64,000 nt of DNA, taken from contig NZ_FQTW01000002.1 in the NCBI RefSeq assembly GCF_900129035.1, forward strand, positions 244,574-308,573, read 5' to 3'. The notes beneath the pieces are model-generated. The model did no database searches, was not told where the DNA came from, and saw only the letters and a program-made list of their open reading frames with translations. Of this stretch, positions 27,921 through 37,545 are shown piece by piece. The position numbers were made by a program, and so were the translations under genes. The DNA comes from Psychroflexus salarius. GTDB taxonomy: Bacteria; Bacteroidota; Bacteroidia; Flavobacteriales; Flavobacteriaceae. Positions within the stretch are counted from its first letter, which is position 1, and every line of letters starts with the position of its first letter.

Positions 27921-29794
27921 TACTGTTGACTAATTGTATCTAAATCTTGATTTTTGTATGGTTTTGCATATTCTTCTTCTAAGCTTTGGTTTAAAACCCA
28001 TTGCTCTAAATCGGTTCGTTCAATTTTATCTTTGAGGTACTTTTCAATCATCAAGCTTGAAATACGACCAGCGTAGGTTGAGCCATAACCACCATTTTCA
28101 ACAAATACAGCAATGGCAATTTTAGGATTCTCTTTGGGGGCAAAAGCTACAAAAATAGAATGGTCTTCTAACTCAACAATCTCTCCATTAATTCGAGCTT
28201 TATTTTGAGCTGTTCCTGTTTTTCCGCAAACCTCAATACCTGGAACTCTTAAAAAGCGAGCTGTACCATAATTGAATACATCATGCATACCTTCAATTAT
28301 AGGCTCAAAATGTTGTTGATCTATAGTTGTAATTTGTTTTTCAGTATATTTTGGTTCGGAAATAGCTTTACCATCAATTTCTTTTAAAATATGAGGCTTA
28401 TAAAACCAACCCCGATTAGCGATAGCAGCCGTTACATTAGCTAATTGAATTGGTGTTGTTAAGACTTCACCTTGACCAATAGCGTTAGATAGTGTTGCGG
28501 TTGCATACCATTTATACTTCGGGTAATTATAAGCTCTGTTGTAATATTCTGCATCTGGCACTAATCCAGCTCTACCAACTGGTAAATCATACCCAAGAAA
28601 ATTACCAAGGCCAAAACTTTTTAAATGCTTAGCCCATACATCGATTCCTTCTTGTGGTGTTTCAAACTTTTCGATACTTCGCCGATATATTTGAGCAAAA
28701 TAAGTATTACAAGAATAAGCAATACCTGAAATTAAAGCTACAGGACTAGAGTGTGCATGACAGCCCATTCGTGCACCTCGACCATAAGTGTACCCACCAT
28801 AACATTTAAAATTTTCTTCTATCTCTACAACATTTTCTTGTAACGCAATCAAGCCTGTTAAAGCCTTGAAAGGTGACCCAGGTGGATAAACAGCCTGTAA
28901 TGCTCGATTATAAAGTGGTTTTGAAATTGAATCATAATACAAACGGGTAAAATTACGTGAACGTTTACGTCCAACTAGCAAATCTGGATCATAAGATGGA
29001 GCGGTAATTAAACTCAAAATTTCACCTGATGAAGGTTGAATAGCCACAATACCACCGCGTTTATTTTTCATTAATAGCTCACCATAAGCTTGTAACTTAG
29101 AATCTATTGTTAAAGTAATATCCTTTCCCTTTTGAGGTAACGTGTCAAAAGCACCATTTTTAAATGACTTAATATTTCTATTAAACCGATCTCTCAAAAA
29201 GTGCTTGACACCTCTTTGACCTCTCAATTCTTCTTCATATTGCTGTTCAACACCTTGACGACCAATAAAATCACCTGATTGATAATAAGGATTTTTTGAG
29301 ATATCACGATTGTTAACTTCAGCGATATAACCTAAGATATTAGAACTATGTTTGACATCATAATCACGCAAAGAACGTTTTTGAATAAAGAAGCCTTTAT
29401 ATTTATACATCTTTTCCTGAACATACGCGTACTCGCTTTTGGTGAGTTGCGGTGTAATGACTGAAGCCAATTTGGGTGAATAGATAAAAGCCTTTTTAAT
29501 TTGTTCTTTTAGCCGCTCAGGTGTTAATTTTAATAAATTCGCGAGTTCAAGTGTATCAAATGACTCTAACTCATTTGGTATAACCATCACATCGTAAGCT
29601 GGTTGATTACCAACTAAAAGTTCACCATTTCGGTCATATATATAACCTCTTTGCGGGTAATCAAAAACTTTTCTAATGGCAATATTTTTAGAAACATCAT
29701 CATAAGAATCGTCTATTAACTGAATATAAACTAGACGAGCTAAAAATATTAAAGCCGTGATGCAAACTAGTAAAACAGGTAATATTTTTCTCAC
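27920..29794 (-). CDS. mrdA: Penicillin-binding protein 2 (elongation transpeptidase)
   Basis: 624 residues. One N-terminal transmembrane anchor (about 4-24), a dimerisation/pedestal domain, and a class B transpeptidase domain with Ser307-xx-Lys310 (GSPFK), Ser361-Cys-Asn363 and Lys525-Thr-Gly527. It crosslinks wall peptides with RodA at the elongasome. The GTG start overlaps the mreD stop as GTGA, pointing to coupled translation. The segment GGYTYGRGARMGCHAHSS, with its Cys and His pair, is a usual feature of Bacteroidota PBP2. Confidence 0.95.
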   Translation of the reverse strand: MRKILPVLLVCITALIFLARLVYIQLIDDSYDDVSKNIAIRKVFDYPQRGYIYDRNGELLVGNQPAYDVMVIPNELESFDTLELANLLKLTPERLKEQIKKAFIYSPKLASVITPQLTKSEYAYVQEKMYKYKGFFIQKRSLRDYDVKHSSNILGYIAEVNNRDISKNPYYQSGDFIGRQGVEQQYEEELRGQRGVKHFLRDRFNRNIKSFKNGAFDTLPQKGKDITLTIDSKLQAYGELLMKNKRGGIVAIQPSSGEILSLITAPSYDPDLLVGRKRSRNFTRLYYDSISKPLYNRALQAVYPPGSPFKALTGLIALQENVVEIEENFKCYGGYTYGRGARMGCHAHSSPVALISGIAYSCNTYFAQIYRRSIEKFETPQEGIDVWAKHLKSFGLGNFLGYDLPVGRAGLVPDAEYYNRAYNYPKYKWYATATLSNAIGQGEVLTTPIQLANVTAAIANRGWFYKPHILKEIDGKAISEPKYTEKQITTIDQQHFEPIIEGMHDVFNYGTARFLRVPGIEVCGKTGTAQNKARINGEIVELEDHSIFVAFAPKENPKIAIAVFVENGGYGSTYAGRISSLMIEKYLKDKIERTDLEQWVLNQSLEEEYAKPYKNQDLDTISQQ

Positions 29795-30300
29795 TTAATT
29801 TGCTTTTGGAGAAGTTGAAGAATTAAAATATTAACTAAAACACTCAATAATGTTGATGCTATAAGTTTTTCAAGAAACAATTGCCATAAGTTAATATTAA
29901 AAAACTCGAGTGAAAATAAGATGACATGATGTAATAAAATCACTAAAAAGACATAACTTATTTTTTTTAACAAGACCGCATTGTTAATACTCAAGGTCTG
30001 ATAATCATAACTTAAGCCAAAATTGAAATGTAATAATTGTGGCCTAAAATAAGCAATAACTAAACTTGCCGTTGCATGCATTCCACCGGTATTTTGAAAT
30101 ATGTCTATACTAAGCCCTAATAAAAATGCAAGAATTAAAGTCTGAATTCGATTGGCATGTGGTGGTTGTAAGATAATAAATAAAGGATAGACGTAAGGTA
30201 CAACATTATTTAGAATTAACAATTTATCAAAAATAAAAACCTGAGCCAATACAACACTGAGAAATAAAATGATATGATATAACCGATTATTCGCTTTCAT
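29791..30300 (-). CDS. mreD: Rod shape-determining membrane protein MreD
   Basis: 169 residues with five to six predicted transmembrane segments, as in other MreD proteins, which are poorly conserved in sequence. MreD is a membrane partner in the elongasome, linking MreC to the other proteins. The fragment FLLGLSIDIFQNTGGMHATASL resembles the conserved Gly-x-x-x-Asp region of the family. The call rests heavily on position: it lies between mreC (14-base overlap) and mrdA (4-base overlap). Confidence 0.88.
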   Translation of the reverse strand: MKANNRLYHIILFLSVVLAQVFIFDKLLILNNVVPYVYPLFIILQPPHANRIQTLILAFLLGLSIDIFQNTGGMHATASLVIAYFRPQLLHFNFGLSYDYQTLSINNAVLLKKISYVFLVILLHHVILFSLEFFNINLWQLFLEKLIASTLLSVLVNILILQLLQKQIK

Positions 30301-31129
30301 TGTCGTTTTTATTTAGAGTACTTATAGCTTCGGTTTTATTGTTTCGTTTTAAAATGTAAACTTTACCTAAATTAGTCATATCATTAAAAAGTCTAACCTC
30401 TATCTCAAAATAGCCTTGAATCAGTTCAAAATCTTGTATTGTACCAATAGGCAATTCTTCTGGAAAAATAAATGATTTACCACCTGTGATAATGGTGTCT
30501 CCAATGGCTACTGGAGCTGATCGAGGAACATCTTTTAGTTTAGCAACTTCAACTGAAACAGCATCCCAAGTCAAAGTTCCAAAATGATTGGACTTTTTTA
30601 ATTTAGCATTTATAGATATATTGCGGTTTAAGATTGAAATAACACGTGAAAAATTAGCTGAAGTATATTCTGTAATACCTATAATTCCCAAGCTTGAAAA
30701 TATAGCTAGTTCATTTTCAATACCATCATTTGTGCCTTTATTTAATAGCAAATAATTATCTGGATTATTGTAGCTGTTAGAAACAACTTCTGCTGGTATA
30801 ATTGTATAAAGGCTATCGTTTAAGTTTAGGTCTTGAGTTATTTTAGGCTTTGTTGTGTCAAGTTGATTTAAGCCTTCTAAGTTGAGTAACTGTTCGCGTA
30901 AAAACTTATTTTCTTGATGTAAAACTTCATTTTGAGATTTTAAATTGAAGTATTCACTAACCGAAGCCTGCATGCTATATATGTTAGCACTAATAAAATT
31001 GGTTGAATTTACAAAGTTTGTGTTTTGGTATGTGTGTGCGTAAAATGTAAGTCTTAAACCTGAAACTAGTAATAACAGAAACACTAAAAACACCTTATAT
31101 TTAATAAGAAAATTAAGTATTTGCTGCAT
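30287..31129 (-). CDS. mreC: Rod shape-determining protein MreC
   Basis: 280 residues. An N-terminal transmembrane helix (about 12-30) and a coiled coil (about 58-90) precede the periplasmic beta-barrel domain, with AEVVSNSYNNPDNYLLLNKGTNDGI and the family motif around AIFSSLGIIGITEYTSANFSRV. MreC activates PBP2 and organises the elongasome outside the membrane. Start lies 8 bases after mreB. It ends with a short polar tail. Confidence 0.95.
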   Translation of the reverse strand: MQQILNFLIKYKVFLVFLLLLVSGLRLTFYAHTYQNTNFVNSTNFISANIYSMQASVSEYFNLKSQNEVLHQENKFLREQLLNLEGLNQLDTTKPKITQDLNLNDSLYTIIPAEVVSNSYNNPDNYLLLNKGTNDGIENELAIFSSLGIIGITEYTSANFSRVISILNRNISINAKLKKSNHFGTLTWDAVSVEVAKLKDVPRSAPVAIGDTIITGGKSFIFPEELPIGTIQDFELIQGYFEIEVRLFNDMTNLGKVYILKRNNKTEAISTLNKNDNESE

Positions 31130-31137
31130 TTAATGGC

Positions 31138-32169
31138 TTATTCTTGAATTAACACTGGCTTAAAGCGCTCTAGGTTTTTTAAAGTAATTCCTGTTCCTCT
31201 AACAATAGCTCTTAAAGGATCTTCAGCAATATAAACAGGTAAATCTGTCTTTTGCGATAGACGTTTGTCTAAACCTCTTAACATAGAACCACCACCAGCT
31301 AAGTAAATTCCTGTATTGTAAATATCAGCGGCAAGTTCTGGAGGTGTTTGCGAGAGTGTTTCCATAACAGCATCTTCAATTCTTAAAATTGATTTATCGA
31401 GAGCTTTTGCTATTTCTCGAAAAGAAATTTCGACTTGTTTAGGCTTTCCTGTCAGCAAATCACGACCTTGAACGTTCATATCTTCTGGAATAGTCTCTAA
31501 ATCTTCAGTCGCAGACCCAATCTGGATTTTAATCTTTTCAGCTGTGCGTTCTCCAATAAATAAGTTATGTTGAGTCCGCATGTAATAAATGATATCATTG
31601 GTAAATACATCCCCAGCGACTTTAACCGATTTATCGCAAACAATACCACCTAAAGCAATTACGGCTATTTCGGTAGTACCACCACCAATATCAACAATCA
31701 TATTACCTTTTGGCTGCATGATATCTACACCAATACCAATTGCGGCTGCCATAGGTTCGTGAATTAAATAAACTTCTTTACCGTTAACACGTTCAGCTGA
31801 ATCTTTAACCGCTCGCATTTCAACTTCAGTTATGCCGCTTGGAATACAAATAACCATGCGTAATGAAGGAGTAAATAAACGCTTTTTTAATGCAGGGATT
31901 TCTTTAATGAACATGCTTATCATTTGTTCACTTGCTTCAAAATCAGCTATAACACCATCTTTTAAAGGTCTAATAGTTTTAATGTTTTCATGGGTTTTCC
32001 CTTGCATCATTGCAGCTTCTTTACCAGCAGCAATGATTTTACCAGAAATTCGGTCGCGAGCAACAATAGAAGGACTATCAACAACCACTTTATCATTATG
32101 AATTATAAGTGTATTTGCAGTACCTAAATCAATGGCTATATCTTCAGTTAAAAAATCAAAAAATCCCAT
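31138..32169 (-). CDS. mreB: Bacterial actin MreB
   Basis: 343-residue actin-like ATPase that forms membrane-bound filaments and guides elongation. Phosphate 1 motif DLGTANTLI (about 14-22), connecting loops IHEPMAAAIGIG, phosphate 2 DIGGGTTEIAVI and adenosine motif YLAGGGSMLRGL are intact. Length and start are normal. It is 31 bases after purH and first in the mreBCD-mrdA-rodA run. Confidence 0.97.
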   Translation of the reverse strand: MGFFDFLTEDIAIDLGTANTLIIHNDKVVVDSPSIVARDRISGKIIAAGKEAAMMQGKTHENIKTIRPLKDGVIADFEASEQMISMFIKEIPALKKRLFTPSLRMVICIPSGITEVEMRAVKDSAERVNGKEVYLIHEPMAAAIGIGVDIMQPKGNMIVDIGGGTTEIAVIALGGIVCDKSVKVAGDVFTNDIIYYMRTQHNLFIGERTAEKIKIQIGSATEDLETIPEDMNVQGRDLLTGKPKQVEISFREIAKALDKSILRIEDAVMETLSQTPPELAADIYNTGIYLAGGGSMLRGLDKRLSQKTDLPVYIAEDPLRAIVRGTGITLKNLERFKPVLIQE

Positions 32170-32200
32170 GTGCTATTTATCTATATTGTAAAGTTACGTA

Positions 32201-33733
32201 TTAATGTTTAAAGTGTCTTGTGCCAGTCATTAACATTGTTAGATGGTTCTCATTACAATAATCAATGCTTAATTGGTCTTTAATTGAACCACCTGGCTGA
32301 ATAACTGAAGTGATACCAGCTTTATGAGCAATTTCTACGCAATCTGGAAATGGAAAAAAAGCATCACTTGCCATTACGGCATCAGCTAGACTGAAATTAA
32401 ATGACTTTGCTTTATGAATAGCTTGATTTAAAGCATCTACTCTTGAGGTTTGGCCTGTTCCGCTTGCTAAAAGTTGTTTATTTTTGGCAAGTACTATTGT
32501 ATTAGACTTGGTGTGCTTACAAATTTTTGAAGCAAATAATAAATCTGTAATTTGTTCCTGAGTAGCTTCTTTATTAGTCACACAATTCAAATCTTCTATA
32601 GCATCTGTTTTTAAATCTTTATCTTGAACTAAAACCCCATTTAAGCATGTCCTAACAGTAGGTTGCGTAAAATTAAATTGTTTTTGGACTAAAATAATTC
32701 GATTCTTTTTTCCTTTTAAAATAGCTAATGCTTCAGTTGAAAAACTTGGTGCAATAACAACTTCGCAAAATAATTGATGGATTTCTTTTGCTGTTTCTTG
32801 GTCTACTTCTGCATTGGCAATTAAAATCCCGCCAAAAGCAGAAACAGGATCGCCAGCTAAAGCGTCTTTATAAGCTTCTGAAATAGTAGAGCGCTGAGCT
32901 AAACCACAAGCATTGTTGTGTTTTAAAATAGCAAAAGTTGGCGCTTCATTTTGAAATTCGGCCATTAAATTTACAGCCGCATCAACATCTAAAAGGTTAT
33001 TATACGATAATTCTTTACCATGCAATTGATCAAAAACCGAATCAAAATCACCAAAAAACTGACCACCTTGATGCGGGTTTTCACCATATCTTAAAGTTTT
33101 ACCATTGCCATAACTTTCTTTAAACGCATTAACACTATTATTTGAGTTTAAGTAGTTAAAAATCGCTGTATCGTAGTGAGATGAAATATTAAAGGCTTTA
33201 GACGCAAAATTTTGTCTTGTTTCTAGGTTAATTTCACCATTTTGAGTTTGTAAAAGTTTTAAAACACTAGCATAATCGTCACGCGATGAAACACACCAAG
33301 TATCTTTATAATTCTTGGCAGCTGCACGAATAAGTGAAATTCCGCCGATGTCTATTTTTTCAATAATATCTTGTTCGCTAGCACCAGAAGCCACAGTATC
33401 TTCAAACGGATACAAATCAACAATAACTAAGTCGATTTGTGGTATATCATAAGTTTGCATCTCTTCTTGATCACTTTCAACCGATTGCCGATTTAAAATT
33501 CCACCAAAAACTTTAGGATGTAAAGTTTTAACGCGACCACCCAAGATTGAAGGATAATCGGTCACAGATTCTACAGGTATAACATTAATTCCTAAAGATT
33601 TAATAAAGGTTTCTGTACCGCCAGTTGAATAGATTTTTACACCTAATTCATCTAAGCGTTTTACAATAGGTTCTAAACCATCTTTGTGATAAACTGAAAT
33701 TAAGGCTGAATTGATTTTCAGGGAAGCGCTCAT
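32201..33733 (-). CDS. purH: Bifunctional AICAR formyltransferase/IMP cyclohydrolase
   Basis: 510 residues. The enzyme carries out the last two steps of IMP synthesis. The N-terminal cyclohydrolase domain (MGS-like, about 1-200) has ALISVYHKDG, YSTGGTE and GRVKTLHPKVFGGIL; the C-terminal transformylase has LRYGENPHQ, LKHNNACG with the catalytic Lys-His pair, AFGGILIAN, and ends GTRHFKH. All motifs look intact. The purH-mreB neighbourhood is common in Bacteroidota. Confidence 0.96.
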   Translation of the reverse strand: MSASLKINSALISVYHKDGLEPIVKRLDELGVKIYSTGGTETFIKSLGINVIPVESVTDYPSILGGRVKTLHPKVFGGILNRQSVESDQEEMQTYDIPQIDLVIVDLYPFEDTVASGASEQDIIEKIDIGGISLIRAAAKNYKDTWCVSSRDDYASVLKLLQTQNGEINLETRQNFASKAFNISSHYDTAIFNYLNSNNSVNAFKESYGNGKTLRYGENPHQGGQFFGDFDSVFDQLHGKELSYNNLLDVDAAVNLMAEFQNEAPTFAILKHNNACGLAQRSTISEAYKDALAGDPVSAFGGILIANAEVDQETAKEIHQLFCEVVIAPSFSTEALAILKGKKNRIILVQKQFNFTQPTVRTCLNGVLVQDKDLKTDAIEDLNCVTNKEATQEQITDLLFASKICKHTKSNTIVLAKNKQLLASGTGQTSRVDALNQAIHKAKSFNFSLADAVMASDAFFPFPDCVEIAHKAGITSVIQPGGSIKDQLSIDYCNENHLTMLMTGTRHFKH

Positions 33734-33804
33734 AGTAAAAAATTAAGTTGCGAAAGTAAGATTTTAGCTTAATAAATTAAAGTAAAAAGTTCTAAAAAAT
33801 CAAA

Positions 33805-34242
33805 TTACTTTAAATACAAACGCTTTGATTTATAATCGATAACAGCTTTTGACTTCTCTAGAACGTCAGCTCCCAAAATACCGTGAACTTTTTCAGAATC
33901 GTGATTCTCTAAAGCTGTGTTAACGTGTGATAAATCAAAAATAACTAGTTTCATTTTTTTTTGGATCCACTCGCCTATTTCAATTTTATTATCTTGAGAA
34001 GATTTTGTGAGCATATTACTTGCTCCTGCACCAGCTGCCCGAATATCGCTATCTTCTGGAAGCAATGAAAAGTAATCGGCAACAGCCAAATCTATGCAGG
34101 AACTCGATGCGCCAGTATCTAAAATAAAGTCGCCTTCAATTCCGTTAATTATGGCATTACAATGCAAATGACCGGTTGAAATCACTTCTAACTTAACACT
34201 TGAATAACCTTTAGATTCAAGGATTTTACGCAATGATGGCAT
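33805..34242 (-). CDS. Small retropepsin-like aspartic protease
   Basis: 145 residues from the ATG at 34242. It has a single aspartic-protease half: FILDTGASSS with Asp42-Thr-Gly-Ala, and the hydrophobic-hydrophobic-Gly motif in GILGADVL (121-128). One-lobe enzymes of this fold must dimerise to form the active site, as retroviral proteases do. No signal peptide is visible, so it is probably cytosolic. A TTG at 34260 also opens the frame but is part of the -7 box TATATTTG at 34258-34265. Substrate unknown. Divergent from tatD. Confidence 0.85.
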   Translation of the reverse strand: MPSLRKILESKGYSSVKLEVISTGHLHCNAIINGIEGDFILDTGASSSCIDLAVADYFSLLPEDSDIRAAGAGASNMLTKSSQDNKIEIGEWIQKKMKLVIFDLSHVNTALENHDSEKVHGILGADVLEKSKAVIDYKSKRLYLK

Positions 34243-34257
34243 TTTTAGAAATTTTTG

Positions 34258-34288
34258 CAAATATAGACTTTCAAAATGAATAAATTTG
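34258..34288. promoter_or_regulatory. Back-to-back promoters of the retropepsin gene and tatD
   Basis: Two TAnnTTTG boxes face opposite ways in 31 bases: TATATTTG on the reverse strand (34258-34265) for the retropepsin and TAAATTTG on the forward strand (34281-34288) for tatD. The forward box ends only 4 bases before the tatD ATG at 34293, so the tatD mRNA should have almost no leader. -33 elements are not clear at standard spacing. Confidence 0.5.
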
Positions 34289-34292
34289 CGAC

Positions 34293-35060
34293 ATGAATTT
34301 TATAGACACGCACACCCATTTATACGTTAAAGATTTTAATGAAGATATTGAAGCTGTTGTAAACCGAGCGCTCAGCAACAATATTACCAAATTTTGCCTA
34401 CCAGCTATAGATTCTGAAACCTCTCAGGCAATGCTTGATTTACAGTTGAAGTTTCCAGATCATATGCATATCATGGCCGGCTTACATCCAACATCAGTAA
34501 GCAATAATTACAAAGCAGAACTTGAGCATGTTAAACAACAACTTAGCCAGCACAACTGTATTGCTGTAGGCGAAATTGGCATAGATTTATATTGGGATAA
34601 AAGCTTTTTAACCGAACAACAAGACGCATTTAAAGCACAAATTAAACTAGCAAAACAACACCACCTACCAATTGTAATACATTGTAGAGAGGCTTTTGAC
34701 GAAGTTTTTGAAGTTCTTGAAAGTGAAAAAGACGATGATTTATTTGGTATTTTTCACTGTTTTACTGGAACATTAGAACAAGCAAAACAAGCGATTAATT
34801 TAAACATGAAATTAGGTCTTGGTGGAGTACTTACCTTTAAAAATGGAAAGATTGATCAATTTATGCACTTAATTAATTTAAAGCATATTGTGTTAGAAAC
34901 AGATGCACCTTACCTTGCACCTAAACCTTACAGAGGCAAACGAAATGAAAGCAGCTACCTTATAAAAGTCGCAGAGAGACTTGCAGAAATACATAACAGA
35001 AGTATTGAAGAAATTGCTGAAATCACAACCCAAAACGCAAAAACCGTCTTTAACATATAA
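34293..35060 (+). CDS. tatD: TatD-family metal-dependent hydrolase (DNase)
   Basis: 255-residue TIM-barrel enzyme. Metal ligands are DTHTHLY (His-x-His), GEIGIDLYWD (Glu), VIHCREAF and IFHCFTG (His) and LETDAPYLAP (Asp). TatD proteins act as 3'-5' DNases or tRNA/DNA-processing enzymes; they are not part of the Tat export path here, since no tatABC lies near. The pattern RGKRNESSYL at the end is standard. The next gene starts 3 bases later, so they form an operon. Confidence 0.9.
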   Translation: MNFIDTHTHLYVKDFNEDIEAVVNRALSNNITKFCLPAIDSETSQAMLDLQLKFPDHMHIMAGLHPTSVSNNYKAELEHVKQQLSQHNCIAVGEIGIDLYWDKSFLTEQQDAFKAQIKLAKQHHLPIVIHCREAFDEVFEVLESEKDDDLFGIFHCFTGTLEQAKQAINLNMKLGLGGVLTFKNGKIDQFMHLINLKHIVLETDAPYLAPKPYRGKRNESSYLIKVAERLAEIHNRSIEEIAEITTQNAKTVFNI

Positions 35061-35063
35061 AAT

Positions 35064-36089
35064 ATGAATGAACCGACTAAAATACTTTTAATCTATACCG
35101 GCGGAACTATTGGAATGATTAAAGACCCAGTTACCAATTCTTTAAAGGCATTCAACTTTGATCAGCTGTTGTCTAATATTCCAGAATTAAAATTATTAAG
35201 CCACGAAATTCATACCCTTAGTTTTGAAGACCCAAAAGACTCATCTGATTTTAACTGTGAAGACTACATCAACTTAGCGACAATAATTGAAACTAATTAT
35301 GAAATTTACGATGGTTTTGTGGTTTTGCATGGAAGCGACACAATGTCTTACACAGCTTCGGCAATTTCATTTATGCTTGAAAATCTGACAAAGCCAGTTA
35401 TATTTACAGGCTCACAACTTCCAATAGGTGATTTACGTACCGATGCTAAAGAAAATTTAATCACAAGTATTCAAATTGCAGGACTTAAAAATGAAACTAA
35501 AAGCTTAATTCAGGAAGTAGGCTTATACTTTGAATATAAATTATACCGTGCCAACCGAACGACTAAAATTAACGCTGAACACTTTGAGGCTTTTGCCTCG
35601 TTGAATTTTCCAGCAATGATAGAATCAGGTGTTAATCTAAATATTAATTACTCCTGTTTAATTCATTCAAAAGCACGAAAACTAAAAGTTCACAAACAAC
35701 TCGACAACAATATTATTATTATAAAAGTTTTTCCAGGATTGAATGAGGCAACATTTAGTCACTTGATAAACACTCCAAATATAAAAGGGATAATTTTAGA
35801 AACATTTGGTAGCGGAAACACCAAAACAGAAGACTGGTTTTTAGATACCATTAGAAAAGCGATCAGAAAAGGTATTCATATCGTAAACATTACGCAATGT
35901 AGCGGTGGAAGTGTCGAAATGGGGAAATATGCAACCAGCAAACACCTATTAGAAGCAGGTATAATTGACGGAAAAGACATGACAACTGAAGCCGCTGTTG
36001 GTAAAATGATGTTTTTACTCCCAAAAAAACTTGATAAAAATGTTTTTAAAACTATCTTTGAGACTAGTCTGAGAGGTGAAATGAAATAA
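35064..36089 (+). CDS. ansA: Type I L-asparaginase
   Basis: 341 residues. It converts asparagine to aspartate and ammonia in the cytoplasm. The catalytic Thr of the first loop lies in IYTGGTIGM, and the second Thr-Asp pair in VLHGSDTMSYTASA, followed by the lysine region GSQLPIGDLRTDAKENL. No signal peptide, which fits type I rather than periplasmic type II. The C-terminal domain with GIILETFGSGN is complete. Pairs with tatD in a two-gene operon. Confidence 0.92.
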   Translation: MNEPTKILLIYTGGTIGMIKDPVTNSLKAFNFDQLLSNIPELKLLSHEIHTLSFEDPKDSSDFNCEDYINLATIIETNYEIYDGFVVLHGSDTMSYTASAISFMLENLTKPVIFTGSQLPIGDLRTDAKENLITSIQIAGLKNETKSLIQEVGLYFEYKLYRANRTTKINAEHFEAFASLNFPAMIESGVNLNINYSCLIHSKARKLKVHKQLDNNIIIIKVFPGLNEATFSHLINTPNIKGIILETFGSGNTKTEDWFLDTIRKAIRKGIHIVNITQCSGGSVEMGKYATSKHLLEAGIIDGKDMTTEAAVGKMMFLLPKKLDKNVFKTIFETSLRGEMK

Positions 36090-36165
36090 TTTAACGTGTT
36101 AATAATAAGCAGTTCATAATTTTTTTTGTTATTTGCTGACAAAATTTGTTTATTTGACATCTTAA

Positions 36166-36255
36166 AGAGAAGTGACCGAGCGGTCGAAGGTGCACGCCTG
36201 GAAAGCGTGTGTTCTGATTGTATCAGAACCGAGGGTTCGAATCCCTTCTTCTCTG
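36166..36255 (+). tRNA. tRNA-Ser (anticodon GGA)
   Basis: A 90-base cloverleaf: acceptor arms AGAGAAG (36166-36172) and CTTCTCT (36248-36254), G discriminator, anticodon stem CACGC/GCGTG with loop CTGGAAA giving anticodon GGA, a long variable arm (GTTCTGATTGTATCAGAAC) typical of class II tRNAs, and the T arm GAGGGTTCGAATCCCTT. It reads UCC and UCU. CCA is not encoded, so it must be added after transcription. Confidence 0.96.
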
Positions 36256-36317
36256 CGAAATGTAAAATAGTAATATAATTTAATCAATATATTTTAATAA
36301 TTCTAAGACAAACAACA

Positions 36318-37100
36318 ATGAAAAGATTATTTTCAATTTTAGCCATTTGTACAGCAATGGCTTTAGGTAATTTCAATGCACAAGCTGCACAAAATGATGT
36401 TGTAACCGAAAACATCACCGTAAATTTTGTTCAAGATGACGCACAAGATGGCGCTTCTGAAGAAAGTGTCGGATTTCACCAAGAACTTAAAAAACGTTTT
36501 ATTGAAGGTGGACCAACATTTATGGGAATTGTACTTCTTTGTTTAATTCTTGGTTTAGCCATTGCATTCGAACGTATTATTTATTTAAATTTAGCGACAA
36601 CAAACTCTAAAAAACTAGCTCAGAAAGTAGAAGATGCTATGAATAGTGGTGGTGTTGAAGCTGCAAAAGAAGTTTGTAGAAACACAAGCGGTCCTGTTGC
36701 ATCAATTTATTACCAAGGCTTAGACCGTATGGATGAAGGCGTTGAAGCTGCCGAAAAAGCAGTTGTCGCGTATGGTGGAGTACAAATGGGACAACTTGAG
36801 AAAAACGTATCTTGGGTATCATTATTTATTGCCCTTGCTCCAATGCTTGGTTTCATGGGTACTGTAATAGGTATGATTCAAGCCTTCGATAAAATTGAAG
36901 CAGCTGGTGACATGCAACCATCTTTAGTTGCAGGTGGTATTAAAGTAGCACTTTTAACAACAGTATTTGGTCTTATTGTGGCTATTATTCTTCAAGTTTT
37001 TTACAACTACATTATCGCTAAAATTGATGCCATTGTTAATGATATGGAAGATGCATCAATTACTTTAATCGATATGTTAGTAGCTCATAAAAATAAATAA
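36318..37100 (+). CDS. exbB: ExbB/TolQ/MotA-family proton channel
   Basis: 260 residues. An N-terminal signal-like segment (about 1-23, MALGNFNAQA) is followed by a periplasmic acidic stretch, then three transmembrane helices (about 73-95, 162-185, 208-232), with the conserved PMLGFMGTVIGMI region and LLTTVFGLIVAI. ExbB forms the pentamer that, with ExbD, uses the proton gradient to power TonB. The N-terminal signal extension is a common Bacteroidota variation. It is the first of four genes, spacing 8, 2 and 19 bases. Confidence 0.93.
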   Translation: MKRLFSILAICTAMALGNFNAQAAQNDVVTENITVNFVQDDAQDGASEESVGFHQELKKRFIEGGPTFMGIVLLCLILGLAIAFERIIYLNLATTNSKKLAQKVEDAMNSGGVEAAKEVCRNTSGPVASIYYQGLDRMDEGVEAAEKAVVAYGGVQMGQLEKNVSWVSLFIALAPMLGFMGTVIGMIQAFDKIEAAGDMQPSLVAGGIKVALLTTVFGLIVAIILQVFYNYIIAKIDAIVNDMEDASITLIDMLVAHKNK

Positions 37101-37108
37101 TATCAACA

Positions 37109-37543
37109 ATGAATAAAATCACAAACATATTTAAAATATTAGTTGGTGTAGTTGGCACAATTTTATTTTTGCGTGTATTCTACACTGGTGACGATGTAAT
37201 TGAAGCTGACGCTTCATTACAAGATTCTGTTCTTGCGCCATTAATGTACGTATCTTACATTATATTAGCATTAGGTGTTGTATTTACGCTACTTTTCTCA
37301 ATTAAATCTCTGTTTACAGGGGATGTCGTGAAGACATTAATTTCTTTGGGAGTATTTGTAGTAGTTTTAATTATCTCTTATGCTATGGCAAATGGTGTAG
37401 AAACACCGATGAGAGATGGTGAAATTCTATCTGAGAGTGGCTCAAGATGGGTTGGTACAGGTTTAAATGCTTTTTACATATTAGCTGTTTTGGCTGTTGG
37501 CGCTATGCTTGTTTCAAGTGTTAAAAAATTAATCACTAGATAA
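37109..37543 (+). CDS. Conserved four-helix membrane protein of the ExbBD operon
   Basis: 144 residues with four predicted transmembrane segments (about 7-25, 42-68, 76-92, 118-138) and a short periplasmic loop with VETPMRDGEILSESGSRWVG. I do not recognise a named family. It occurs between exbB and exbD in Bacteroidota operons of this type, so a structural or regulatory role in the energy-transducing complex is likely, but this is inferred from position. Confidence 0.75.
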   Translation: MNKITNIFKILVGVVGTILFLRVFYTGDDVIEADASLQDSVLAPLMYVSYIILALGVVFTLLFSIKSLFTGDVVKTLISLGVFVVVLIISYAMANGVETPMRDGEILSESGSRWVGTGLNAFYILAVLAVGAMLVSSVKKLITR

Positions 37544-37545
37544 TT

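Noticed and set aside
34243..34260. TTG start for the retropepsin gene
   Set aside because: It is part of the -7 box TATATTTG at 34258-34265, so it would not lie within the transcript.
35876..36160. Minus-strand frame of 94 codons opposite the end of the asparaginase gene
   Set aside because: Mostly antisense to conserved asparaginase sequence and lacks domain features.
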